From contig CANTUR010000046.1 of the NCBI GenBank assembly GCA_947683625.1, positions 2,840,501 to 2,904,500 on the forward strand: a stretch of 64,000 bases of DNA, written 5' to 3'. The translations under genes were made by a program, and so were the position numbers. This document shows positions 11,939-24,150 of the stretch, piece after piece; within the stretch, counting starts at the first letter, position 1, and each line of letters begins with the position of its first letter. Source of the stretch: Mallotus nudiflorus (taxonomy: Eukaryota; Streptophyta; Magnoliopsida; Malpighiales; Euphorbiaceae). Under the pieces are notes generated by a model that was given only the letters and a program-made list of their open reading frames with translations, did no database searches and was not told the origin of the DNA.

Positions 11939-13782
11939 ACAATATGCTTCACATACAACTTCGCCAATCTAGCAACTGAATATGTGGCTTTCACAGGCAA
12001 GAAATGTGCAGACTTCGTCAATCTGTCTACAATCACCCAGATGGAGTCGTATCCATCCTTCGAACGAGGTAAACCGACCACAAAATCCATAGCTATCCTT
12101 TCCCACTTCCACTCGGGAATAGGAAGAGGCTGAAGCTTCCCAGAAGGCTTCTGATGTTCGGCTTTCACTTGTTGACACGTCAAGCACTTAGCAACATAAT
12201 CAGCGACATCCTTCTTCAATCCGTCCCACCAGTATAAATCTCTGATACTGTGGTACATCTTAGTAACACTTGGATGAATGCTGTAAGCTGTAGAATGTGC
12301 TTCCTTTAAAATCTCTTCTCTCAAATCATTCACGTCAGGAACACACAATCTACCACTGATCCACAACACACCATCATCATCGAGTGTGAAATCAGTGAAC
12401 TTCCCTGCTCTGACATTCTCTGCAAGCTCTTCCAGAATAGGATCTCGGCTCTGAGCTGCTTTAATCCTATCCCTTAGTACAGATCGTACTTTAAATTGAG
12501 CTAACAGTCCACCTGATCTACTGATCTTCATCATCAGACCTTGATCCACCAACAACTGCAATTCCTGGATTAATGGCCTCCTCTCAACACCGATGTGAGC
12601 AAGACTACCTGAGGACTTCCTACTCAAGGCATCTGCTACCACATTAGCTTTACCCAGATGGTAAAGAATCTCGCAATCATAATCCTTCAACAATTCCAAC
12701 CATCTTCTCTGCCTCAAATTCAAATCTCGCTGCTGGAAAATGTACTTAAGGCTCTTGTGATCAGTAAATATCTCATAAGTCAGCCCGTACAAATAATGTC
12801 TCCAAATCTTCAAAGCAAAGATCACTGCAGCCATCTCTAGATCATGTGTAGGATAGTTCTGCTCATGCTTCTTCAACTGCCTCGAAGCATAGGCTATCAC
12901 CCTTCCATTCTGCATCAACACACAACCAAGACCAATTCTAGAGGCATCACAGTAAACTGTGAACTTATCCACACTATTAGGCAAAGCTAATACTGGCGCT
13001 GTGGTCAACTTCTCCTTCAACAACTGAAAACTATTCTCACAAGCTTCTGACCACTCGAATCTAACATTCTTCTGAGTCAAGCGAGTCATAGGGGCTGCTA
13101 TCCTGGAAAAATCCTGCACAAACCGCCTATAATACCCGGCTAAACCCAGAAAACTTCGAATCTCCGTGACAGAAGTAGGTCTAGGCCACTCAGATACTGC
13201 CTCAATCTTCTGTGGATCAACCTGAATACCTTCTTTAGACACTACGTGTCCAAGAAAAGAAACACTCTCCATCCAGAAATCACACTTTGAGAATTTAGCA
13301 TAAAGCTGATAATCTCTCAGTGTCTGTAGTACAATCCTCAAATGATATACATGCTCTTCCATACTCCTCGAATATACTAGTATATCATCAATGAAGACTA
13401 CCACAAACTGATCCACATACGGTCTGAATACTCTGTTCATCAGGTCCATAAAAGCTGCTGGTGCATTAGTCAAACCAAAAGACATCACCAGAAACTCATA
13501 ATGACCATATCGAGTGCGGAACGCTGTCTTAGGAATATCAGCTTCACTGATACGCAGTTGATGATAACCCGACCTCAAGTCAACCTTAGAAAAGAACTGT
13601 GCACCCTGTAGCTGATCAAACAAATCATCTATCCTCGGGAGAGGATACTTGTTCTTCACCGTTACCTTATTCAACTCTCTGTAGTCAATGCACAGTCTCA
13701 GGGTACCATCCTTCTTCTTCACAAACAGGACTGGTGCACCCCAAGGAGAAACACTAGGTCTGATAAAACCCTTCTCCAACAA
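11776..13782 (-). pseudogene. Reverse transcriptase, RNase H and integrase N-terminal half of N
   Basis: A 668-residue open frame. Reverse transcriptase comes first, with the FVKKKDGTLRLCIDYRELN block near residue 25 and catalytic FIDDILVYS near residue 130. RNase H follows, beginning TVYCDASRIGLGCVL near residue 273 and continuing through TDHKSLKYIF. The integrase zinc region lies near residues 490-540 (H-x-H, CLTCQQ), then the core WERIAMDFVVGLP with the first Asp. The domain order is the usual gypsy order. Upstream, a TAA replaces a Gln codon at 13786 and separates it from the protease frame. Downstream the frame is lost near 11925 by one base. The catalytic residues visible are intact, in keeping with recent activity. 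Confidence 0.92.
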
Positions 13783-13785
13783 CTC

Positions 13786-14445
13786 TTACAACTGCTCCTT
13801 CAACTCTCTCAACTCTGCAGGAGCCATACGATAGGGTGGCATAGATATAGGAGTAGTACCTGGAACCACATCTATACAGAACTCAATCTCTCTGTGAGGT
13901 GGTAAACCTGGCAACTCCTCGGGAAAAACATCAGGAAATTCACAAGCAACAGGAACATCTGTGAGTGATAACTTCTCCACTGACGTATCCCTAACCAATG
14001 CCAAATATCCCTGACAACCTTTCCTCAATAACTTCCTAGCCGTAATAACAGAAATAAGATTCTGAGGTGCTGAACTCCTATCACCAACAAACTTAAAATC
14101 TTCTTCACCAGGAATTCTGAAAGTCACCTCCTTATTCCTGCAATCAACCACGGCATAGTGCTGAGATAACCAATCCATTCCCAAAATAACATCAAACTCC
14201 ATCACATCCAACAAAATCAAATCAGCGGGTAATTCTCTATCTCCCACGAGAACTGGACAACCAGAAAGAACAATATCGGCGTCCAAGGAATCGCTCAGAG
14301 GAGTGGCAACAGACAAAGGAAAAGCCATCCTCGAAGCTTGCCAACAAGATTTAGAAGCAAAAACAGGAGAAACAAACGAATGCGTGGCACCCGGATCAAA
14401 CAAAACCCAAGCATCCAGGTAACAAACAGAAACAATACCTGCCAC
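13786..14445 (-). pseudogene. Aspartic protease region of N
   Basis: Open frame of 219 residues between gag and reverse transcriptase. The active site reads LFDPGATHSFVS, where Pro takes the place of the usual Ser or Thr after the catalytic Asp, a variant common in plant gypsy elements. A second conserved segment, ILGMDWLSQHYAVVDC, is the flap and core-strand part of the retropepsin fold. The end of the frame runs into the linker to reverse transcriptase (FPEELPGLPPHREIEF). The upstream link to gag is broken by a TAG at about 14513, and the downstream link by a TAA at 13786; both replace Gln codons of the family. Confidence 0.88.
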
Positions 14446-14667
14446 GACTGCATTAGATGCCTGAGCATCCTGCTGAGTCAGATGAAAAACTCTGGCCTGA
14501 CCTCGACCTCCCTACTGACTGGTAGAAGCCTGGCCAACACCTCTAGCACCTCCTCTCGTACCTCTACCACGACTCTGCTGTGGAACAAACTGAGTGGAAC
14601 TCTGATGCTGGGCTGATGGTAACTGAAATGGCACGGGTGCTGCACTAGCAATCGATTGCTGTGGGAA

Positions 14668-15789
14668 TCACGAAATCTGCTGCTGCTGATACCCGGAATA
14701 AGGACACGATCTGGCAAAATGTCCTGTCTGCCCGCATCTGAAACATGTCAGCGATGTCAGATAACATGGTCCCTGATGGACTCTACCACAAGTCTGACAA
14801 ACGCTGGCCGCTGATCCAGAACTATGACCACTGCTACTGCTCGAAGCACCTAATCCAAACCTGAATGATCTACGCTGACCTCCACGGCCATGTCTACTGC
14901 TCCGATGCACTCGCTGCTGCTGTCTCTGACTCTGCTGAGTCGAACCTCGCTGCTGACTACTCGAACCAACATGAAAACTCCAATACGGAGTAGCCTGCGA
15001 TCCACTCGACTGAACTCCGAACTGGTAATAATCAGGCATCGCTCCCTGCCTAACTAATCTCAGCTCAATCTCCTTAGCTAGCTCAATTACAGACTCGAGA
15101 GTAAGACCTGCTGTAGGCATACCAGCAAAATCTGAACCCAAACCAGTAACGTATGTAGTAACCGCGAAATACTGATCTCGCATCAGATCCTCAGCATATC
15201 TACCCAATCGAAGGAACTCTCGGGTATACTCCTCTACAGATCGATCTCCACGAGAAATACTAGTCAAACGGAGACGATAACTCAAACGAAGAGGCTCTGG
15301 ACAAAATCTCCTCATAAATCGCTCTCGAAACTGAGCCCATGTCATCGTCATCATGTAAGGCTGGATCATCTGAATGAACCAATCTAGAGCTGGTCCCTCG
15401 ACAGACAACTCAATGATCATGATCCGCTGGTACTCGGTATGAGCAGTCCGAGTCCTAGTCTCAATCGCATGCAGAAAATCTAACGGATCGGAAGTACCAT
15501 CAAAAGCAATCCTGCCAACTCTGGCATAGAATAAAGCTGCCTCAGGGTTAGACATACCCTGCTGATAGGCAGGCTGAACAACTGGAGGAACAGGAACATC
15601 AAACTCAGGCTCAACAGGCTCCTCGTCCTGTAACTCTCTCTGCCTACGGTGACCTGCCGCTCCTCGAGGTCTACCTCTGCCACGACCTCTACGTCTAACT
15701 GGCTGCTCAGGAGGTAAAACCTCGTCCTGAAAAGACTCATCATCCTCGGCCTCAACGACCGGTGGAGCGACACGCGCTCGCCTCCTCAT
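14668..15789 (-). pseudogene. gag of N
   Basis: 373-residue open frame starting MRRRARVAPP. It contains the capsid-like retrotrans_gag region (about residues 100-210: ALFYARVGRIAFDGTSDPLDFL, then WAQFRERFMRRFCP and YTREFLRLGRYAEDL) and a Ser/Gln/Arg-rich linker. It ends with a CCHC zinc knuckle CFRCGQTGHFARSC near residue 354. A TGA (from a CGA Arg codon by its context) ends the frame at 14668 right after a short Gln run. The first ATG is about 200 bp downstream of the primer binding site. Gag would form the virus-like particle. This gag appears complete apart from its premature link to the protease. Confidence 0.9.
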
Positions 15790-15971
15790 TCTGGAAAGAC
15801 AAACGGAAAGATTCAGACAAAACAGACAACGGAGGAATAACGCTGAAAACTACAGCAAGGAATACTTATCAAGACATACTCGAACCTAATTCACTGCAGT
15901 AGTCCAACCGAAAAACACAACTTTAAAACTAGGGCCACAACTCACATAACTAAGCCCTGACACAGAACTCC

Positions 15972-15987
15972 GCTCTGATACCAACTT
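15972..15987 (-). promoter_or_regulatory. Primer binding site of N (initiator tRNA-Met type)
   Basis: Immediately inside the 5' LTR the minus strand reads AAGTTGGTATCAGAGC. TGGTATCAGAGC is the standard complement of the 3' end of plant initiator tRNA-Met, used to prime reverse transcription. Confidence 0.92.
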
Positions 15988-18900
15988 TGTCACGACCCAA
16001 AACAGGGGCCATGACTGGCGCTAGGGAACGGGAATTCTTTCAAATCCGGAACCCGTAGCAAGCCTAAAAAAAAAATAAACATGCCATAATAACAGTAACA
16101 GTATAATATGCAGTGGAAAATAAAAATCATAATATCATAATATCATCCATATCAACTGGATTTAAATCAAAATCTCATCACATAGATGTATATAATCTTT
16201 AATACAAATCCAGTTTCAATATAATACATCTCTTTAAAATAAAGTACATGAAATCCAACACTTTAATTCACAACTACTGCAGTGTCTAGATAAAATAAAT
16301 AAGACTCAAGTATACAGTTTACATAAAGAAGCCGGGGCGGAAGAAATTCGGCGTATCGACCTGCTACTGAGGTCTGAGGAAGTTGACTCTCCTGAAAAAT
16401 AGTCAACGGAGGGGAGTCAGACCTCACTGAGTGAATTACTATAATATATATACATACACACTAAATGATAATGCATACAATCAACAGTATATATATATCT
16501 AATATATATACAGGCAAATACACACAAATGCAGAAAATCATTTTTATATGTTTTATTGAAAATCATCTTTTATGAAGGATCACATAGAACCCTAGAATAT
16601 CGCAAACCTCAGAAAATAGTGTTAAACAACACTCTGGCCATACAGGCTCACTTATACCAAATATATCCACTTAATCCATATGGACAGTAGACTGCCCCGA
16701 GACACTAAGTCAACCGAGCTCCAGCAGTCTAACTGCCAGTGTGATTGGCCCCGAGACACTTGGTCAACCGAGCTCCAGCAATCACACCCACAAACCACAT
16801 CTCACATATCGATAATCATAATCAAATCAATATCCACAAATAGTTAGTAATATAGCCTAAATACTATAGGCGTACCGGTACGTACTCGGTCCTAGTGCTG
16901 CCCACTAGGTAACACGTTCTATTGATATCCTTCATTATTAAATATAAAACATTCATTCACAATTAATGATGCATGAATTTAAATAAAACAACAATATAAA
17001 CCATATATATACCGGAAATATACCAAACATAAACCAGGTGTATTTCGAGTATATATATGTCAAATAAATCTAATCAAATCATAAATTAAATTAAAAATAT
17101 ATTTAAAAACATTTTAAATATATTTTATAATAATAAACATGTATATAGTTTATTATATACCAAAAATATACTTAAATACAAATCACATTATTTATGCATT
17201 TTAATCAAAATAAAACATATATTTCTAAATCATGCATCCTAAGCATATATATATAGTATAGTAACTCACCTAGTGCGCTCCACGAGACAGGTCCGACGGC
17301 CTGGTCCACTAGCCCTCGGTCTCGATGTAACTAAACAAGAAATAATTAACTGACATCAGAATAACCCTAATAGAAATCCTAGAATTCAATCTAGAGTACT
17401 AAACACAGAATCGGAAATTAGGGTTCGACTGGATATCACGTTTTACGAGAATCCTATCAAAAATCCGACAGAACCTCCCCTGTAAAACGGACATCTCTCT
17501 ACTCAAAAGAGTAGAGCCGACCCTGCAAGGAAATACACTTCGAAAATAAACACCACATCTCATTCACAACCCCTCGGTCGGACTCCAGATTACAATCTAC
17601 CGACCGGGGTCCACAAACACAGAATAATTCCAGAAATACCGAAAATATCCTTACAACATAGAAATACATTTCATAGGTAGAAATTACATAATTAACCTTG
17701 AAACACTATAAAAACCGATTAAAACTCATTTTATTAGAAAAACCGTATATTATATATATAATTGAAAATAATTCACGAAAAATAGTTTTAATTAGTTAAA
17801 AATACCAAATATTTTGTAGAAATCATTTTTATACCTTAAATAACTAATAAAACCAATTAAATTACATTTTAGCTAATTTAGGGTAAAATTACCAAAATAC
17901 CCTATATATATAAATATACTTAAATTACTTCAAAATTCACCAAAAATCATACAATTATCCAAAATTAATTTTCTCAACATATTTATCAATAATATTAATA
18001 TTTAAACTCAATTAACCAATTAAATTCAAATAAAAACACAATTAACCTAATTTTTCCAAAATTCCATAATCTTCAATAATTCAAAATAAATACTTAGGAA
18101 TTCATAAAAATTCCAAATAAATTCCTATAATTCATTTCAACACCTAATTCAACCATAAACTCCAATTTCATAATTTAAATAATTAATTTCCGAAAATTAG
18201 AAAATAATATTAAAATATTCAAAAATACCCAAAAATCCAAAAAACCTCCAAAATTCTACAAAAATTCATACATGTATATTGAACTACTAGGAACAACATT
18301 TGTGAAGGAAGTTTCCATGAATCATCCAATTCGAAGCTCAAAAAATCGAAAACCCTAATATGACCGAATTGGAAAAATCGAAACCTAAGCAAATCTAAAC
18401 CATTTTAGCTCAAACCAAAGCTAGAATCACACTCACCGGAGCTCAAAGAGAAGAAAGAGACTGGCGGGTGTCGAAAACGGTGGCCGGAGGAGGGAGAAAC
18501 GACGAAGGGAAGATTTCGGCCAATAGAGGAAGAAATGAAGCTGTCGGCGCCGGGGAAAGGGGCTGGAGGCGGCGGGAGGACGGCTGGGAACGGCGGTGGG
18601 GCAAGCCGGGGAGGCACACCGACGGTAGGTGGCCGGAGTTGCAGATGGTGAGGGATGGTGGTCGGGCGTCGGGCGCGGGAGGAAAGAAGAAGAAGAAGAA
18701 AAAAGAAAAAGAAAAAGAAAGAAAAAGGAAAGAAAAAGAAAAAGAAAAAGAAAGAAAAAGGAAAAAAAAGAAAAAAATAAAAAAATAAAATAAATTAAAA
18801 TAATTAAATATTAATAAATAAATAATAATAAAATAATAAATTTTAATAATTTAATAATAAATAAAAATAATTAAATAATAATAAATAAATAATAAAATAT

Positions 18901-19216
18901 TAGGGTAATAATAAACTCTAATTAAATAAATATACACACACAGGCTTTATTTAATAATTTAAAAATATGCATGAGTTCATGCAAGTCCGAAAATATATAT
19001 ATAATAAATTAATATTACATTGTTTACATGGAAATTTCCCCGAAAATGCAAGTCTCGGGAAAATTTTACGTAAAACACTGAAAATAATACACCGTAATTA
19101 AAATAGGTTTAAAAATACATATTAACTCGTAAAAATATCATATAATGTACAGAAATTATTAACACTGCATATCCTGGTACAGTGTAAAAATATTTTTAAA
19201 AACACGGGATATTACA
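15988..19216 (-). repeat. 5' LTR of element N
   Basis: 3229-bp LTR nearly identical to 7764-11001; the largest difference is a 12-bp gap near 17160. Being 5', it would hold the active promoter. On the minus strand a long pyrimidine tract (18790-18680) is followed by a GC-rich segment and then by CTCCG/GTGAGTG at about 18439-18430, which looks like a splice donor. Confidence 0.93.
18431..18680 (-). promoter_or_regulatory. GC-rich, leader-like segment with splice-donor motif in N LTR
   Basis: Inside an otherwise very AT-rich LTR lies a 250-bp GC-rich block preceded (minus strand) by a CT tract. It ends at GAGCTCCG followed by GTGAGTG, a good plant 5' splice site. Composition and order are those of a plant gene leader. 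I infer that the transcript start lies near the CT tract. The same block is in the other LTR at 10223-10460. Confidence 0.4.
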
Positions 19217-19476
19217 GTGCAATGCCGACCAGCATTGTATAACAAATCGGCATTGTCTAATGCCGATCCTAAAAATTTATTATTATTTTTTTAACTTTTA
19301 ATTATCAAAAGACCCCCTGAAAAAATGACTTATTTGCAATCAAATCCTAAAAAATATTGCAATTTAGTCCCTAAAGTCTAGAAAATCAACAACCAAGCTC
19401 AATTTTTGAATAAATTTCATCATAGGGGCTTACGTTGCAATTGTGCACAATTGCATCCTGAAATTAGGTGCTTACA
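19217..19476 (-). repeat. 3' LTR of element A, inner portion
   Basis: Remainder of the LTR split by N, ending with TGTAAGCACCTAATTTCAG on the minus strand. The first five bases are the right GTGCA duplication of N. It aligns with 25310-25555 and with the start of the LTR at 27467. Confidence 0.88.
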
Positions 19477-19492
19477 ATTGCCTCCCTTTGTC
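19477..19492 (-). promoter_or_regulatory. Polypurine tract of element A
   Basis: On the minus strand GACAAAGGGAGGCAAT directly precedes the TGTAAGC start of the LTR. The homologous tract in B0 at 27450-27466 is GACAAAGGGGGGCAAC. This fixes the orientation of A. Confidence 0.85.
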
Positions 19493-19609
19493 GATGTTTG
19501 CTTGACAAATTATGGTAAAGCAATAGAAGCACACAATTTCGAAAGAAAGAAATTAGGACACTCGATTGTATCCTAGGTGATAGATTAATGCTCAAATTGT
19601 AGAGCAAGG

Positions 19610-20640
19610 TGTAGTGTTTGATAAGGTCGCACTATATTTCCTATGGAATGTCTAGTGGACTTTATGCAAATGAGTTTCGCTATATTCCCTGTGGGACGTT
19701 TAGCACTGATAAGTTGAAAACTTGTTATAGTTCTTATGGAACGTCTAGTAATGATGAATTTCGTTATATTCCCTATGGGACGTCTAGTGTAGATGAATTG
19801 AATTTCGTTATATTCCCTGTGGGATGTCTAAAGATGCATACTATATTCCTTATGGGTCGTCTAGTGTAATTGAATTGAATTTCATTATATTCCCTGTGGG
19901 ACGTCTATTGATGCACACTATATTCCCTGTGGGATGTCTAGTGTAATTAAATTGAATTTTGTTATATTCCTTGTGGGATGTCTAAGGATGCACATTATAT
20001 TTCCTATGGGACGTCTAGTGTAATTGAATTGAATTTCAATATATTCCCTGTGGGACATCTAACGATGCTCACTATATTCCCTGTGGGACTTCTAGTGATG
20101 TTGAATTAAAAATCTTGCTATAGTTCCCGTGGAACGTCTAGCAATGATGAATTTCATCATATTCCCTGTGGGACGTCTAACGATGCTCACTATATTGCTT
20201 GTGGGATGTCTAGTGATGATGAATTAGAAATCTACTATAGTTCCTGTAGAACGTCTAGTAATGATGAATTTTGTTATATTCCCTGTGGGACATCTAACGA
20301 TGCTCACTATATTCCTTGTGGGACGTCTAGTGATGTTGAATTGAAAATCTTGCTATAGTTCATGTGGAATGTTTAGCAATGATGAATTTCGTTATATTCC
20401 CTGTGGGACATCTAACGATGCTCACTATATTCCCTATGAGACGTCCAGTGATATTGAATTGAAAATCTTGCTATAGTTCCTATGGAACGTCTAACAATGA
20501 TTGATTTTGTTATATTCACTATGGGACATCTAACGATGCTCACTATATTCCATGTGGGATGACTAGTGTTGATGAATTGAAAATCTACTATAGATCCTGT
20601 GGAACGTTTAGCAATGATGAATTTAAAAGGTTTATGTCAA
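19610..20640 (-). repeat. Minisatellite array in the 3' region of A
   Basis: More than 20 imperfect units of about 33-45 bp, each containing the plus-strand core TATTCCCTGTGGGACGTCTA or the variant TATAGTTCCTGTGGAACGTCTA. The two variants alternate in parts of the array. The same family sits at 26890-27320 in B0 in the matching position before the polypurine tract. Short open frames here are only repeat translations. Confidence 0.88.
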
Positions 20641-21007
20641 AACTGCTATGCAATACATAACATAATGAAGATTATGACTACTATGCAGCACATAACATAA
20701 TCATTTGGAATTCTTTAATTGAAATCATGCATGTAAAATGCAAAAAAAATGAATTATGTAATCTTGTTTTGTCTTTTGTACTTGATAGAAAATTCAGAAT
20801 CACAAATTGATTATGCAGTTTAATAATTCAATGAATTATTAATTTGATGAATGTCCACAATTTAATTAGGAATGTATTCTAATCAGAATACAATTATGGA
20901 CTAAAATTACGATTAAAGAATTTGAATTCATATGCACACAAAAGTAATAGACTAAAGTGGAATACACTACACCCGATCATGTAGTGTTGATTGATTTATA
21001 CGATTAC

Positions 21008-21205
21008 GCTGCAATCCATAATTGCTCACGATTAGCTGTAACCCTTTCATTGCTCACTGATGATGCTGCAGTCCATAACTGCTTGCTATTAGCTACAATT
21101 TGTAATTGCTTGTTGATGATGCTGCAGTCCATAACTGCTCGTAATTAGCTACAATCTATAATTGCTTGTTGATGATGTTGCAGTCCATAACTGCTTGCTG
21201 ATTTT
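21008..21205. repeat. Four-copy 56-57 bp tandem repeat
   Basis: The core GATGCTGCAGTCCATAACTG recurs at about 21008, 21065, 21121 and 21177, a spacing of 56-57 bp, with intervening TTAGCTACAATCTATAATTG. It lies within element A next to the larger array. Confidence 0.85.
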
Positions 21206-21645
21206 TATCTTTGGCTGTTTGAGTCAAATGCTTTGAATTCTTTGTGCTGACTAATTTTAATTCCAATGTGCACTTCCTTCTGGTTTTATAATTCCTGTAG
21301 ACATATTGAAGTTAGTTTCAATTATATGGAATGCATAAAAGTACATTACAATGTTGACAATATATGAAAAAATTCATCCTTTTATCATGAGATAGCATGC
21401 ACTTAATGAATCTCACTATTTTTAATTTTTATGAATGTCACTTATTTGCCATTTGCAAAGGTCAGAGGCATCATTAACCATCTTATGCTAAGAGTATAGC
21501 ATTTACCAAGTGAAGAGCTTACTTCCACACCTAATTGTAGGGAGAATTTGCTAAAAAAACTTATGGAAATTAAGCATAAAAAAGATTGAATTCAGAGTAT
21601 CAAAACAATCTTTGAATTATTTTTGTGCTTTTCTTCCTTATCCAA

Positions 21646-21990
21646 GTATTCCCCCGCCTTTCTCATATTACTCAGTGTAGATACTGTTGGAAAGGTCCTT
21701 TGGATACTCATACTCTTATAGAGCATTAGAGTAAATAGAGCAAGTTTTTTTTAACGTGGGTCCTCTTTTAGTATTCCCTCGCCTTTCTTATATTACTCAG
21801 TGTGGATACCGCCAGAGGTTCATGTTAATGCTCTTGCTCATTTTTGGGCATTAGAGTACATTATGCTTGCTCTTATTCTGATTCTCCTTTTAGTGTTCCC
21901 CCGCCTTTCTCGTATTACTCAGTGTGGATACCGTTGAGGGATTTGTACTCATACTCATTTTTTAGCATTAGAGTAGATTATATGCACATT
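21646..21990. repeat. Three-copy repeat of about 122-125 bp
   Basis: Units begin GTATTCCCCCGCCTTTCTC at 21646, 21771 and 21893. Each continues with ATTACTCAGTGTGGATACC and ends with a GCATTAGAGTA segment. It lies inside element A and is non-coding. Confidence 0.85.
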
Positions 21991-22835
21991 TATTATTCAA
22001 AAGACTAAAATGACACTTTGAAATTCAACCAATTTATACTGCAAGTCCATAGATTTTGTCTTTGCATATTATTCCCCTCGTTTGGGTGTAAAGTAAGCAT
22101 TAGATTGATTAGAGTTTTAGAAACTCTTAGCATAGAACTGTCAACAAAACATCCAAATTTTGCAAGGCTAATAAAAGAAAGCCACTAAAATCAAAGGTCA
22201 TGAGATAAGTTTTCGCATATGATATCATGAAGTGGATGAATTTACTCTCAATTTTATATATTTTCTTTGTACTTTACTGTAGAATCAAAATAGATAAAGT
22301 TATACTACTTCCCTTTGGTATTTGTCAGGTTGTTTATCACATAGAGTGAGATTTTGACGATCGATTGGCATTTGATATCTTGGTCATTCTTATTCATGTA
22401 TCGATTCCTTTCCTTTTCTTTATTCTCTTTTATTTTCCCTGCACAAAATACCGTAAGTTAGTATGGTTTATTTGAAGAAATTTTATCAAAATGCAATGTT
22501 ATTCTTTTGCATTCTTCCCTTTTTTATTATGGTGATGATGTCTCAGCTCACAGGGTCATGATATACTGCCATTGAGGCTATGGCTTTAGGCTGAATTTGT
22601 CTTTCTGCTATTCTATTGATGCTTTGGTAAAGGGCCTAATTCCTCTTCCCAATGTTTCCTGCAAAAGAAAAGATTTGGGAGTTAGAGGTTTTTTATTTCA
22701 CCATTAAAGAAGTCTTCAAAATGCATTCATCTCAAGTTTTGAGTGCATTCTTCCCTTTCTAGGGCTGAGCACATGTATCACTAACATATTGGACCTTCTC
22801 GTTACCATATTCCACACCCTACAATGGTCTAACTG

Positions 22836-23910
22836 TTGTGGAGAGATATTTCAAATGATGCTCCCGATAAGACTATGGAGATGGATATTGAGTGTGAGGA
22901 GCTTGAAAGTCTTATCCAGCCTCTTGAGGTTACCAAAATGATGCTTCTTGGTAATGTCACTCCTTTTATTTTTATTCCTTCAGATGCTTTACCTGTGAAT
23001 ACTCTGACTACTTTCTTGTATTTTTACAACACTAATCTTAAACATTAGTAGCAAAGTGTTTAGACAATCTTGACTAGGCTCAAAGAATTTATTGTGCAAA
23101 AAAAGTATTTCACAAATGTATGCAAGTGTATGCATGTTATGCATAACATGCATAATCCTAATAGGTCTTCTGTTTGGAGTAAGGCTATGTTCGTAGCTTG
23201 GAGTGTGAGAATGAGGTGCCTCATTAACAACTTATAAGTTCAAGCACTTGATGCTTCATTATTGGTACTTCTGAAGTTTGAGCTTCTGATATACACTATC
23301 AGATAAATAACCAGGATAATGAGTAGGGTCCATGGCTTTACACTAGAGCTTATGATTGACCGATGCACTATTGAACTTTTCTTTTTGTTACTGCTTCTGC
23401 TGTATGATAACTATTATATCTGTATTCTTACAGTATACTCCTTTCTACCTTGAGATCATTTTCACTAACTTTGAAGTTCTACCGTTGTATTTACCATTTT
23501 TCCCCTAACTTGTCCCTGATTTACATTTTGCCTCCAGCTTCATTTTGAATTCATCTAAGCAATCACTTTCTTCATGTGCAAAAGAGACTCAATTTGGTCA
23601 TTATTGTTGTTGGCTCTTTATCTTACTAACCCTATTAGCTGCAATCTCATGTATTAAAGATGCATAGGAGTGGGCAAATTGATTAAAGTGAGTTCTGGAA
23701 AATGAAATCAACTGGACTTACACTTCGAAGAATTCTTAAGCAGATATGAGACTTGATGCTGATGTAATAATTTATGACAATTACAATGTATGGATTGAAA
23801 AGCAAGTTACTGAGCCACCTAAATCTCAAGGTATAAGGGGATGCTAGGCTTACAAGGAAAATTACAAAAAAGGTGGCAAAAAGAAAACGTAACAAAAATA
23901 GTGATCTCAT
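22836..23910 (+). pseudogene. Degraded reverse-strand gene of element A
   Basis: In A, which runs on the minus strand, the reverse-strand gene would lie on the plus strand here. A 70-residue open stretch (22836-23048) and a later block with RLDADVIIYDNYNVWIEKQV and a lysine-rich tail (about 23750-23900) look like coding remnants. I recognise no domain. The assignment rests on position and on the better-kept copy in element D, so it is tentative. Confidence 0.3.
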
Positions 23911-24150
23911 GGCTCTGATTTAGCTTTCATCATGCATTGTTTTTCATTCAAATACTTATGCAGTATGATAAAGACCAATATACGATGTTTGAACAAAAAT
24001 TTAAAATTCAATTTTAATCATTCATTAGGGCAAAAATGAGAACATTTATTACATCACATGATATAACTCCTATTTTTAGTCAGTCATGAATTTTCCTCTC
24101 TAATTTTTACCTTACTGTTCTTTTTTCCTCTTTTTTGTTCTTTCCTTTTT

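Larger units (their letters stand above)
7764..19216 (-). mobile_element. Tekay/Del-type chromovirus (Ty3/gypsy), element N
   Basis: A structurally complete LTR retrotransposon of 11453 bp on the minus strand. It has two LTRs of about 3.23 kb (7764-11001 and 15988-19216), an initiator-Met-type primer binding site next to the 5' LTR, a polypurine tract next to the 3' LTR and a GTGCA duplication. Internal domains run gag, protease, reverse transcriptase, RNase H, integrase, chromodomain. Long LTRs and the C-terminal chromodomain point to the Tekay/Del chromovirus lineage. By eye the LTRs differ by about 20-25 substitutions (roughly 0.7 percent) plus indels, so insertion was recent. Three premature stops and two one-base frameshifts leave it without an intact polyprotein as assembled. 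Confidence 0.93.

Noticed and set aside
12658..12840. 60-residue plus-strand frame inside N
   Set aside because: Shadow of the RNase H coding region on the minus strand.
15968..15987. Sequence resembling a tRNA end
   Set aside because: It is only the complement of the 3' end of initiator tRNA-Met, used as primer site. No tRNA arms are present around it.
18468..18788. 106-residue plus-strand frame rich in Lys, Glu and Arg in the N LTR
   Set aside because: It runs antisense through the GC-rich block and then through the AAAAG purine tract of the LTR. It is low-complexity and recurs only as part of the LTR.
19618..19869. 83-residue frame with repeated SHYISYGMSS/FRYIPYGTSS
   Set aside because: It is a translation of the minisatellite array. 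The same kind of frame appears in the array at 26909-27354 on the other strand, with no constant start or length.
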